A stretch of DNA of 64,000 bases from Gemmatimonadota bacterium (GTDB lineage: Bacteria; Gemmatimonadota; Gemmatimonadetes; Longimicrobiales; Gaopeijiaceae). The position numbers were made by a program, and so were the translations under genes. Of this stretch, positions 51,518-59,913 are shown in pieces. Every line of letters starts with the position of its first letter. The stretch's first letter is position 1. Below the pieces are notes generated by a model. That model searched no databases, was not told where the DNA came from, and worked only from the letters and a program-made list of their open reading frames with translations. The DNA is taken from NCBI GenBank assembly GCA_022823225.1, contig JAJDXM010000026.1, positions 20,788 to 84,787 of the forward strand, written 5' to 3'.

Positions 51518-52768
51518 ATGAACATATCCGAACTCGGCGAACGGATCGCCGAACTCGCGGCGCGGATCGCTGTTGCGCGCTACGAAATGCTGACCCTCGT
51601 GCGGGAGTTCGATCAGCGCGAGGGATGGGCCCGGGAAGGCTTTCCGACCTGTGCCGACTGGCTCGCATGGCGCATCGGCGTGACTACGCTTACCGCGCGC
51701 GAACATGTCCGGGTCGCGTGGGCGCTCGGGGAACTGCCGCACACGGCCCGTGCCATGAAGGCCGGGTTGATCTCGTATACGAAGGTGCGCGAGATCGCGC
51801 GGGTGGGCACCCCCGACAACGAGGAGGTTCTGCTCAAGTTCGCGCTGGCTGGCTCGGCTGCTCGGCTGCGCCAGTTGGGGCGGGGCTGGCAGCGCTTCGA
51901 CCGGGAGGGCGAAATAGGGGCCGAGGATCGGCGGCACCGCTTGCGCCGGTTCTCGGTGACCATCGACGGCGACGGCATGTACGTCGTGCATGGACGCCTC
52001 GAGCCGGAGGTCGGCGCCGTGCTGATGCGGGCCGTCGAGGCTGCCGCGGATGCTGTTTACGGCGAGGAGAACCCCGCCACGCGGCCCACGCCTGCACAAC
52101 GCCGGGCCGACGCGGCCGGGCTGCTGGCCGAGCGCGCGCTCAGCGCGGGATTCAAGGGTGCTGCCTCGGGTGCCCGGGCTGAACGCTACCAGGTGGTTGT
52201 GCATACCGAACCCGCCACCCTCGCCGCGACCGGCGAGCCCGGCCGGTCCGAGTTGGACGGCGTGCGGGTCTGCGCCGAGACCGCGAGGCGCATGGCCTGC
52301 GATGCTGCCGTCGTGCAGATGGTCCACGGCGAGGGCGGCGAGATCCTCAACGTTGGGCGCAAGACGCGCACGGTGCCTCCGCATATCCGCCGCGCGCTCG
52401 AAGAGCGGGACCGGGGGTGCCGGTACCCCGGCTGCGCGAGTCGGTTTACCGAAGCCCACCATGTGAAGCACTGGGCCGACGGGGGCGAGACCAGCCTTGC
52501 GAACACCGTGTTGCTGTGCCGCAGGCATCACCGCGCGCTCCACGAGGGCCGCGCAAGGATGGCACTGAACGCGCAGGGTCAGGCCGTGTTCTTCACCCGC
52601 GCGGGGACGATGATCGCCAGCGCGCCGCCCCCACGCTCCGCCACGGGGACACTTCCTCCCGCTCCACCCGAACCACCCGGCGCGCTCTGGAACGGGGCGG
52701 CGCGCCTCAAGGACTGGGCGATTCCGTGGTCCCTGGAGGCCGCCGCCCGGGACGCGATCGACCCGTGA
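51518..52768 (+). CDS. DUF222/HNH endonuclease (13E12-repeat family)
   Basis: The 416-residue product has an N-terminal DUF222 region (WLAWRIGVTTLTAREHVRVAWALGELP; TKVREIARVGTPDNEEVLLKFA) and a C-terminal HNH domain. The latter reads CRYPGCASRFTEAHHVKHWADGGET followed by NTVLLCRRHHRALHEG, with Cys pairs for zinc and the His-Asn-His catalytic set. The ATG follows GGAGG. Members are often multi-copy and lie in repeat-rich spots, as here. Its role is unknown; selfish or DNA-repair functions have been suggested for the family. Confidence 0.85.
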   Translation: MNISELGERIAELAARIAVARYEMLTLVREFDQREGWAREGFPTCADWLAWRIGVTTLTAREHVRVAWALGELPHTARAMKAGLISYTKVREIARVGTPDNEEVLLKFALAGSAARLRQLGRGWQRFDREGEIGAEDRRHRLRRFSVTIDGDGMYVVHGRLEPEVGAVLMRAVEAAADAVYGEENPATRPTPAQRRADAAGLLAERALSAGFKGAASGARAERYQVVVHTEPATLAATGEPGRSELDGVRVCAETARRMACDAAVVQMVHGEGGEILNVGRKTRTVPPHIRRALEERDRGCRYPGCASRFTEAHHVKHWADGGETSLANTVLLCRRHHRALHEGRARMALNAQGQAVFFTRAGTMIASAPPPRSATGTLPPAPPEPPGALWNGAARLKDWAIPWSLEAAARDAIDP

Positions 52769-52817
52769 CGGGGTGGAAGCCGATCCGGGGCGGGTGCCCC
52801 TCTCCCCCCCGCCGCCC

Positions 52818-52829
52818 CATATTGCCCCA
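52818..52829 (+). promoter_or_regulatory. Candidate -10 element for a leaderless alr transcript
   Basis: CATATT (52818-52823) ends 5 nt before the alr ATG, and no ribosome-binding site lies between. That distance would place transcription start at the ATG itself. No clear -35 is seen. Confidence 0.35.
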
Positions 52830-53953
52830 TGCCCAACTCACGCGATCGCGCCTGGGTGGAGGTCCGCACGGCTTCCATCCAACGCAACCTGGAACGAGTC
52901 CGCGCGGCGGCGGGTCGCGCGGTGAGGATCATCCCGATGGTCAAGGCCGACGGGTACGGCCTCGGTGTGGAGCGCGTGGTGGCGGCCCTGGCCCCGGCGC
53001 AGCCATTCGGCTACGGGGTCGCCACGGTCGACGAGGGCCTCGAGCTGCGCCGGATCGGCGTGCGCGATCCCGTCATGCTCTACAGCCCGGTGCACGCCGC
53101 CTCCCTCGCGCGGGCCGTCCGCGGCGGCCTCGTTCCCGCGGTCTCCGACCTTGCCGCCCTGGCGACCCTGCGCGGACTGGCCGCCGACACCCGGCGCCCG
53201 GATCCGATCCCGTTCCAGGTCGAGCTCGACACCGGCATGGGGCGGGCCGGCTTCTCTCCCCGCGACCGGCTTTCGGACTGGTGGTCGCAGGTGCGGCGCG
53301 CCACCGCCGCCGGCTCGGGGCTGAGCCTCTTCGGGATCTTCACGCACCTGCATTCGGCGGACCAGCCCGATCTGGCCTCCGCCCGGCGGCAGATCGACCG
53401 TTTCGACCGCTTTGTCGAGGGCGCGGACGGCATTCCCCCGGACGCCCTCGTACACTGCGCGAACAGCGCGGGCGCATTGCGGCTGAAGTCGCGCACGGCC
53501 AACTCGGCGCGACCCGGGATCGTCCTTTACGGCGCCCCGGCCGGCGACGAACGCCGCATTCCGGAACCGGTCGTGTCCCTCCGAGCGCGTGTCGTGCTGG
53601 CGCGCGACGTCCCCGCGGCCACCACGGTCGGCTACGGGGCGACCTATCGCGCCGGCGGGATCGAACGGTGGGCTACCGCCGCAATCGGCTACGGAGACGG
53701 ACTGCCGAGAGTGCTGGGCAACCGGGGGTTCGCGATCGCCGGGGGCCGGCGGGCTCCGATCATCGGCCGGATCTCGATGGACACGACGGTGCTGCGCGCC
53801 GACAGTCACGTTTCCACCGGCGATGTCGTTACCTTTGTCGGTCGAGAAGGTGAAACAGAGTTGTTGTTGGAGGAGGTTGCCGAGCTGGCCGGCACGATAC
53901 CGTACGAGATCCTCACGGGGCTGTCGCGCAGACTGCCAAGGGTCACGGTGTAG
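52829..53953 (+). CDS. alr: Alanine racemase
   Basis: The 374-residue fold-III PLP enzyme supplies D-alanine for the wall. The PLP lysine is K39 in MVKADGYGLG, and the second catalytic base is Y269 in VGYGATYRAGG. Other blocks are VELDTGMGRAGF, HCANSAGALRL, RPGIVLYG, and GRISMDTTVL. It stands between the HNH gene and cdd. D-Ala-D-Ala use by MurF makes it functionally part of wall synthesis. Confidence 0.94.
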   Translation: MPNSRDRAWVEVRTASIQRNLERVRAAAGRAVRIIPMVKADGYGLGVERVVAALAPAQPFGYGVATVDEGLELRRIGVRDPVMLYSPVHAASLARAVRGGLVPAVSDLAALATLRGLAADTRRPDPIPFQVELDTGMGRAGFSPRDRLSDWWSQVRRATAAGSGLSLFGIFTHLHSADQPDLASARRQIDRFDRFVEGADGIPPDALVHCANSAGALRLKSRTANSARPGIVLYGAPAGDERRIPEPVVSLRARVVLARDVPAATTVGYGATYRAGGIERWATAAIGYGDGLPRVLGNRGFAIAGGRRAPIIGRISMDTTVLRADSHVSTGDVVTFVGREGETELLLEEVAELAGTIPYEILTGLSRRLPRVTV

Positions 53954-53958
53954 TTTCG

Positions 53959-54354
53959 ATGAAGCAGAGTACCCATCTTGCAACGCTCGCCCGCGAGACA
54001 TTGCGGAACGCCTACGCCCCCTACTCGGGATACCGGGTGGGCGCGGCCGTCGAGACGGAGTCGGGCGAAGTCTTCACGGGATGCAACGTTGAGAACGCTT
54101 CCTACGGTCTCACCATATGCGCTGAACGCATTGCCGTGGCGAAGGCGGTGTCGGAGGGGCACACGCGCTTTCGCCGACTCGTCGTCGCCACGGAGGCCAA
54201 CCGCGCGGCACCGCCGTGCGGCGCCTGCCGCCAGTTCGTGGCCGAGTTCGGCGACGAGGTCGTGGTCTGCAGTGTTTCCAGTAGCGAGAAGCGGAGTTGG
54301 CAGTTGAAGGACCTCATCCCCGACACGTTCACAGCTGACTACATCGATGGCTGA
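53959..54354 (+). CDS. cdd: Cytidine deaminase
   Basis: A 131-residue homotetrameric-type cytidine deaminase. Zinc ligands and catalytic glutamate are in C54AE56 (TICAERIA) and C87/C90 (PPCGACRQ). The N-terminal NAYAPYSGYRVGAAV is typical. It converts cytidine to uridine in pyrimidine salvage. It lies 5 nt after alr and overlaps the next gene by 8 nt. Confidence 0.95.
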   Translation: MKQSTHLATLARETLRNAYAPYSGYRVGAAVETESGEVFTGCNVENASYGLTICAERIAVAKAVSEGHTRFRRLVVATEANRAAPPCGACRQFVAEFGDEVVVCSVSSSEKRSWQLKDLIPDTFTADYIDG

Positions 54355-55759
54355 TTCCGACATGCCAGCGCCCGGCCATTCCGACATGCCAGCGCCCGGC
54401 AAGCCCGACATGCCGGCGCCCGCCGCTCCGTCCGCGCCGCTCGTCGTTTCGGGACTCGCCTTCGCCGCGTCGGCCTTTCTCCTGGCCACCTGCCAGGTCG
54501 AGTTGCCGACGGCGGCGCGCGAAGAGCTGGTCAAGTCGGGGGTCGCCGTGGAGGTCCTCGTCCCCTTCGCCGAATTCGTGGCGAGCGCGTCCGTCTTTGG
54601 CGGATACGGGAGGGCGTCGGGACTTGGCGGCGGGTTCATCGCGCACGAGTTCGGTTCCGACGTGGACGAGAACGGCGCCGAGGTGCCCGGTCTCGAGGCC
54701 GCGACGCTGGTGCGCTTCGGCCGCTACCCGAGTTCGGTGTCGGTTGTCGATACCGCCGGCACGAACCGGCTCGACACGGCGATCACCTTCCACGCCGGCG
54801 GCGTCCTGGTCCGGCTCGACACCGTCTCCAGCGTGGCCGCGGGACCCGTCGACCTGGTCGCCCACCTCGTCACCGAGGAATGGGATCCGGTGAGCGCCGG
54901 CTGGGACTACGCCGTAGACACCGTCGACAACCGCGTGGCCTGGTCGACTCCGGGCGGGGGGCCCGGCGACGAGATTGCGGTCGGCGTCTGGGACCCCGCG
55001 GCCGGAGACAGCGTCGAGTTGATGCTCGATTCGGCCCTGGTGGTCGCCTGGGCGGACTCCACGGCGATCCGGGACGTCCGCATCACCGCCACCACGCCGG
55101 GGGTGCGGCTCCGGGTCTCATCGGTGGTTGTGCAGCTGCAGACCATCCCGTCCATTCGGCCCGACACCCTCCTGAGGATCGGGCTCGGCGCCACCGGCGC
55201 GACCTTCATCTACGACCCGCTGCCGAGTCCGCCGCTCGGCGCGTTGCGCGTGGGTGGGGCGCCCTCGTGGAGGACGGTCCTCAACCTGGACATCCCGCGT
55301 TCGCTGTCGGGATACCCGGACCTTTGCCGGCAGCTCGATTGCCCGGTGGACCTTCGTGCCGATCACGTCTCCTACGCCGGCCTGCAGCTGACCACCGCAC
55401 CGGCGGCGGCCGCCTTCGCGCTCTCCGATTCGCTGGCGCTGGACGTCAGGATGGTCACCGCGCCCAGATTCCTGCCCAAGTCGCCCCTGGGTCCTTCCAG
55501 CCTGGCGGTGACGGGCGGAGCGGCCGTGGCGCCGGAACTCTACAGGCCCGAGGCCGGACAGGTGTTCGAACTGCCGATCACCGAGCACGTCCGCGACCAG
55601 CTGCGCGGAGAAACGGCGTTCGGCGACCCGGTCTCCAGCACCCTGGCGCTGATGACCGTCTTCGAGCCCCTCTCGATCGAATACGCCTCTTTCGCAGGCC
55701 GCAACTCCGCGACCCCCCCGATGCTGCGGCTGATCCTCAACTTCTCCCGCGGGAACTGA
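54347..55759 (+). CDS. Hypothetical secreted or lipid-anchored protein
   Basis: The 470-residue product starts with three copies of a DMPAPG-type repeat (residues 5-26), followed by a hydrophobic signal (LVVSGLAFAASAFLLATC). The Cys could be a lipobox, though Thr at -1 is unusual. The rest is beta-rich with short Asp/Ser strings and no recognised domain. ATG 54410, after the repeat, is an alternative start. It lies 1 nt before the outer-membrane gene, so the two may be exported partners. No function is known. Confidence 0.6.
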   Translation: MADSDMPAPGHSDMPAPGKPDMPAPAAPSAPLVVSGLAFAASAFLLATCQVELPTAAREELVKSGVAVEVLVPFAEFVASASVFGGYGRASGLGGGFIAHEFGSDVDENGAEVPGLEAATLVRFGRYPSSVSVVDTAGTNRLDTAITFHAGGVLVRLDTVSSVAAGPVDLVAHLVTEEWDPVSAGWDYAVDTVDNRVAWSTPGGGPGDEIAVGVWDPAAGDSVELMLDSALVVAWADSTAIRDVRITATTPGVRLRVSSVVVQLQTIPSIRPDTLLRIGLGATGATFIYDPLPSPPLGALRVGGAPSWRTVLNLDIPRSLSGYPDLCRQLDCPVDLRADHVSYAGLQLTTAPAAAAFALSDSLALDVRMVTAPRFLPKSPLGPSSLAVTGGAAVAPELYRPEAGQVFELPITEHVRDQLRGETAFGDPVSSTLALMTVFEPLSIEYASFAGRNSATPPMLRLILNFSRGN

Positions 55760-55760
55760 C

Positions 55761-56933
55761 ATGAGACCGCTTCTGATCGCGGCCGCCCTTCTGAGCATCG
55801 TTCCGCCCGCCCGGTCCGCTGCGCAGTCCTTCCTCGGCTTCCGGGCGCTCGGCGCACCGGTCCTGGCGTCCGACGGGCGCGCGGTCGGCACGGGGAACAT
55901 CGGAATCGGGCTGCGCGGTCTCGAGTTTTCGGTGCTCGATCCATCGGCCTCCGCCCGCCTGACCCTGCCGACGGTGAGCGCCTCCATGCAGCCCACCTGG
56001 GGCTCCTTCGAGCTCGAGGACGAGACCGGCTCCTCCAACACCACTCGCTTCCCGCTGATCGGGATCGGATTCCCCCTCCCGGAGGCGCGCGGAGTGGCCA
56101 CGTTCACGCTCGCCGGCTTCATGGAGCAGCGGTGGACGGGCGAGCGCAGCGAGCTGATCGACCTCGCGGGCGAACAGGTGCTTGTCGAAGACCGCTTCGA
56201 GACCAGCGGCGGCACGTCGGTCGCGCGGCTGGGCTGGGCGCAGCGGGTTTTTCGGCAGCGGCTTGCGGTGGGCGTCAGTGTCGGAGCCTATGTGGGAAGA
56301 CTGGAACAGTCCTTCGACCGGACCCTCGACTCGCTCTCGATCGGTGACCGGATCCGGCCGTTCAGCGAGTTGAGCGAGTGGCGCTACAGCGGCTACACCC
56401 TCGCCGCCGGCATTTCCGCGGATCCGCACGACCTGATCCACCTTGCCGCCGCGGTGGAGTGGTCCGGCGACATCACCGAGACCCCGCGACCGGGGACCGA
56501 GGGCGCGGCCAACACCTATTCGGTCCCCCTGCGACTGTCGGGGGGAGGCACCGTGCAGCTGACCCCGCGCTTCCAGCTCAACGGTTCGATCGCCTGGCAG
56601 GACTGGTCCGGCGCGACCGGCTTTCCGGACGGCGCGGTCAGCCACCTGAAATTCACCTACGGCGCCGGTCTCGAGTGGCGCGCGGTCCAGCAGGAGACGC
56701 GCAGCGTGCCCATTCGCTTCGGCTACCGCCGGGTGGTGCCGCCCTTCCGCTACCATCGCTACGATCCGATCGAGACCGTCTGGTCGGCGGGCCTGGGTTT
56801 CAACATCGTCGAGTTTGCGGCGATCCGCCTCGGCTGGATCGATCTCGCCGCCGAATACGGTACCCGCGACAGCCATCCGCTGAGCGAGCGGTTCTGGAGG
56901 GGCACCGTCTCGCTGGGAATATCGCGGTTCTAG
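55761..56933 (+). CDS. Predicted outer-membrane beta-barrel protein
   Basis: A 390-residue precursor with a signal peptide (LLIAAALLSIVPPARSAAQ) and many amphipathic strands ending in a C-terminal Phe (GTVSLGISRF). LGFRALGAPVLASDGRAVGTG near the start and the LDPSASARL segment recall PorV/FadL-like barrels. It follows the hypothetical gene by 1 nt and precedes mtaB. It may be a secretion or transport pore, but the identity is not resolved. Confidence 0.6.
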   Translation: MRPLLIAAALLSIVPPARSAAQSFLGFRALGAPVLASDGRAVGTGNIGIGLRGLEFSVLDPSASARLTLPTVSASMQPTWGSFELEDETGSSNTTRFPLIGIGFPLPEARGVATFTLAGFMEQRWTGERSELIDLAGEQVLVEDRFETSGGTSVARLGWAQRVFRQRLAVGVSVGAYVGRLEQSFDRTLDSLSIGDRIRPFSELSEWRYSGYTLAAGISADPHDLIHLAAAVEWSGDITETPRPGTEGAANTYSVPLRLSGGGTVQLTPRFQLNGSIAWQDWSGATGFPDGAVSHLKFTYGAGLEWRAVQQETRSVPIRFGYRRVVPPFRYHRYDPIETVWSAGLGFNIVEFAAIRLGWIDLAAEYGTRDSHPLSERFWRGTVSLGISRF

Positions 56934-56948
56934 CAGCGGGATAACGGG

Positions 56949-58259
56949 ATGCAGGTCCACTACAAGACCTTCGGCTGCAAGGCCAACCAGTACGACACCG
57001 AGCGCATGCGCCAGGCGCTCGAGGCCGCCGGACGGGGCGTTCGCTCCTCGGGCCTCGAGGACGCCGACCTCTGCGTGGTCAACACGTGCACGGTGACCAA
57101 CCAGGCCGACGCGGGGGCCAGGCGATTCATCCGCCGGGCGGCGCGGCGCAACCCGGAGGCGAAGATTCTGGTCGCCGGATGTTCGGCGGTGCTCCGCGCC
57201 GGGCAGTACCGCGGCATGCCCGAGGTCGACGCAGTCGTGGAGGGACACGACCCCGCGGCCGTGCTGGCCGAGTCCGCGCGGGTGCTGGCGCCGACGCTCC
57301 CGCAGCTCGGCACGCGCCGTTCACTCGGCCGCGGCCACATCGAGTCCGTCGCCGCCGCCGTCCTGCGCCGCCGTGCCGGCGCGACCCGGGGCTGGCTCAA
57401 GGTCCAGGATGGCTGCGACCGCAAGTGCGCCTTCTGCGCCACGAGGCTCGCGCGGGGCGCCAGCCGCAGCCGCAATCCCGACGAGGTCGTCGCCGAGGCC
57501 CTCACCCTCGCGCGCAGCCACCCCGAGCTGGTCATCACGGGAGTCCACATCGGCCACTACGGCCGCGACCTCACGCCCCGCTCGACCCTCACCGCGCTGG
57601 TGCGCCGCCTCCTCGACGCGGTGCCCGGTCCGCGCTTCCGGCTCGGCAGCATCGAGGCCACCGAAATCGACGATGGCCTGCTCGACCTCCTCTCCGGCTC
57701 GGACGGCCGCCTCGCCCCGCACCTCCACATGCCCCTCCAGAGCGGCGCGGATCCGGTTCTGCGGGGGATGCGCCGATGGCACACCCGCGAGCAATACCGC
57801 CGCCGCGCGCTGGAGATCGCGGCCCGGGTGCGCCCCATCGGGCTCGGCGCGGACATCATCGCCGGATTCCCCGGAGAGACGCCCGCCGACCACGCCTCCA
57901 CCGTGTCACTGGTGCGGGAACTCCCGTTTTCCTACCTTCACGTCTTTCCGTACTCGCCGCGCGACCAGACGGCGGCCACGGAGCTGCCCGGGCGCGTGCC
58001 GGAGAGGATCTCCCGCGAGCGCGCACGCGAACTCCGGGAGCTGGCCGACGAAAAGGGCCGACACTACGCCCGCAAGCAGGGAGGACACGAAGTGGAGGTG
58101 GTGATGGAGGGGACGGGAGGAACGGCCCTGACGGGCGACTACCTCCGAGTGGCGGTCGCGGCCGACCGGCCACCGAACCCCGCCGTCCTGCACCGGGGCC
58201 GGCTCTCGCGGGACGGGTCGCGCGTGAGCATTTCAGGGGAGGCGCCGACATGGCGGTAG
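56949..58259 (+). CDS. mtaB: tRNA t6A37 methylthiotransferase MtaB
   Basis: The 436-residue radical-SAM enzyme has the MTTase cluster cysteines C10, C47 and C78, and the radical-SAM motif C156xxxC160xxC163 (GCDRKCAFC). It adds a methylthio group to t6A37 of certain tRNAs. KTFGCKANQYDTE and VNTCTVTNQADAGARRFIRRA separate it from MiaB. Its C-terminus overlaps miaB by 10 nt. Confidence 0.92.
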   Translation: MQVHYKTFGCKANQYDTERMRQALEAAGRGVRSSGLEDADLCVVNTCTVTNQADAGARRFIRRAARRNPEAKILVAGCSAVLRAGQYRGMPEVDAVVEGHDPAAVLAESARVLAPTLPQLGTRRSLGRGHIESVAAAVLRRRAGATRGWLKVQDGCDRKCAFCATRLARGASRSRNPDEVVAEALTLARSHPELVITGVHIGHYGRDLTPRSTLTALVRRLLDAVPGPRFRLGSIEATEIDDGLLDLLSGSDGRLAPHLHMPLQSGADPVLRGMRRWHTREQYRRRALEIAARVRPIGLGADIIAGFPGETPADHASTVSLVRELPFSYLHVFPYSPRDQTAATELPGRVPERISRERARELRELADEKGRHYARKQGGHEVEVVMEGTGGTALTGDYLRVAVAADRPPNPAVLHRGRLSRDGSRVSISGEAPTWR

Positions 58260-59647
58260 AGCGCGGTCCCAGGGCCTACGTCGAGACGTACGGCTGCCAG
58301 ATGAACATCGCCGACGGGGAGCTCATGGAGGGGCTCCTGATGAAGTCCGGGTATTCGCTCGTGCGGTCGCCGGAGGACGCGGACGTGATCCTCGTGAACA
58401 CCTGCGCGATCCGCGAACACGCCGAGACGCGGGTGCTGGGGCGCGTCGGCCAGCTCAACTACTTCAAGCGCCTGCGCCCCGAGGTCGTGCTCGGCGTGAC
58501 CGGCTGCATGGCCCAGCGCATGAAGGACGACCTGCTCGACCGCGCGCCGTACGTGGACCTTGTGATGGGTCCGGACGGCTACCGCGACCTTCCCGGCACC
58601 CTCGGCGCGATCCGCTCCGGGCGCGAGTCCGGCCGGCCGCGCCGGCGCCTGAGCGTGGTGGACCTGCGCCTCGACGAGGACTACCGGGGCCTCGAACAGC
58701 ATCGGCGCTCGAATGTGACCGCGTGGGTGCCGATCCAGCGCGGCTGCGACCACCGCTGCACGTTCTGCATCGTGCCGTACGTGCGCGGCCCCGAGAAGAA
58801 CCGGTTCCCCCTCGAGATCCTCGAGGAGGTGCGCGAACTCGCGGCCGGCGGCATCACCGAAGTCACGCTCCTGGGCCAGACGGTCAACTCCTACAGCTAC
58901 GAGCACTGGGACTTCACCAGGCTGCTCAGGGCCGTGGCCCGAGTCCCCGGCCTGCAGCGGGTGCGCTTCACCTCGCCGCACCCCAACGACTTCAACCCGG
59001 AGCTGATCGACGTGATGGCCGGCGAGCCGACCGTCTGCGAGCACATCCACCTGCCGGTCCAGTCCGGGAGCGACCGGGTGCTGCGCCGCATGCTGCGCCG
59101 CTACACGGTCGAGAAGTTCATGGAAACCGTCGACATGATCCGCTCGCGGATGCCGGGCGTGGCCCTCTCCACCGACGTGATCGTCGCCTTCCCGGGCGAG
59201 AGCGCCGAGGACTTCGAGCAGACCCTCGAACTCATGGAGACCGTGCGCTTCGACGAGGCTTTCACCTATCGCTACAGCCCGCGCGAGGGCACCCCCGCGA
59301 CCCGGCTGCCGTCGCACCAGTTCGTCGACGACGAGACGGGGCAGGCGAGGCTGGAGGAGCTGATAGGCGTGACGCGCCGGATCCAAGCCGAGATCAACGA
59401 GACCGAGGTGGGCGGATACAGGGAGATCCTGGTGGAGCGCACCGGGCGCTACGAAGGGACCGTCATGGGGAGGACCCGGCGCAACAAGGCGGTCGTGGCC
59501 GAAGGGACGGAAAAAGACATCGGCCGGTACATTTCGGTGAAGCTGACCGGGACGACCGGACCGACCTTCCAGGCCATGCGCCTGCCCGACGAGCAGCCCA
59601 TGCCCTTCGTCTGGCCGCCCTACCCGAACCTGGACCACCTGCGGTGA
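58250..59647 (+). CDS. miaB: tRNA i6A37 methylthiotransferase MiaB
   Basis: The 465-residue enzyme has C16, C52 and C86 in the MTTase domain and C166xxxC170xxC173 (GCDHRCTFC) in the radical-SAM domain, plus a C-terminal TRAM domain (REILVERTGRYEGTVMGRTRRN). It methylthiolates i6A37. ETYGCQMNIADGE and VNTCAIREHAETRV are MiaB-type. ATG 58250 has GGGGAGG upstream. It overlaps both mtaB and the next gene. Confidence 0.95.
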   Translation: MAVERGPRAYVETYGCQMNIADGELMEGLLMKSGYSLVRSPEDADVILVNTCAIREHAETRVLGRVGQLNYFKRLRPEVVLGVTGCMAQRMKDDLLDRAPYVDLVMGPDGYRDLPGTLGAIRSGRESGRPRRRLSVVDLRLDEDYRGLEQHRRSNVTAWVPIQRGCDHRCTFCIVPYVRGPEKNRFPLEILEEVRELAAGGITEVTLLGQTVNSYSYEHWDFTRLLRAVARVPGLQRVRFTSPHPNDFNPELIDVMAGEPTVCEHIHLPVQSGSDRVLRRMLRRYTVEKFMETVDMIRSRMPGVALSTDVIVAFPGESAEDFEQTLELMETVRFDEAFTYRYSPREGTPATRLPSHQFVDDETGQARLEELIGVTRRIQAEINETEVGGYREILVERTGRYEGTVMGRTRRNKAVVAEGTEKDIGRYISVKLTGTTGPTFQAMRLPDEQPMPFVWPPYPNLDHLR

Positions 59648-59913
59648 ACCGCTTCCTGACCTGGCTCGGACTCGCGCTCGTGATGGTGCTGGGGATCGGC
59701 TTCGCGATCGGCAACGCGGGCCGCGAGGTCGCGGTCAATCTCGGCTTCATCACGCTGTACCGCGTCCCCGTGACCTTCGTCGCCTTCGGAGGCATGGTGG
59801 TGGGGATGGGCGTCGTGCTCGCGGCTGGGATCAACGCCGACCTGAAGGTGCGGCGGCTTCTCAGGGAGCGTCATCTGGAGGATCAGAGGGAAGGAGACAA
59901 GCGACTGGAGTGA
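59644..59913 (+). CDS. LapA-domain (DUF1049) small membrane protein
   Basis: An 89-residue protein with two membrane helices (FLTWLGLALVMVLGIGFAIGN and VTFVAFGGMVVGMGVVLAAGIN) and a short basic tail (DLKVRRLLRERHL). The pattern NxxxVxVNLGFITLYRVPVTFV is that of LapA/YciS family proteins of the inner membrane. In E. coli LapA works with LapB in LPS control; that role here is only possible. It starts with a GTG overlapping miaB and ends in a GTGA overlap with comEC. Confidence 0.75.
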   Translation: MNRFLTWLGLALVMVLGIGFAIGNAGREVAVNLGFITLYRVPVTFVAFGGMVVGMGVVLAAGINADLKVRRLLRERHLEDQREGDKRLE

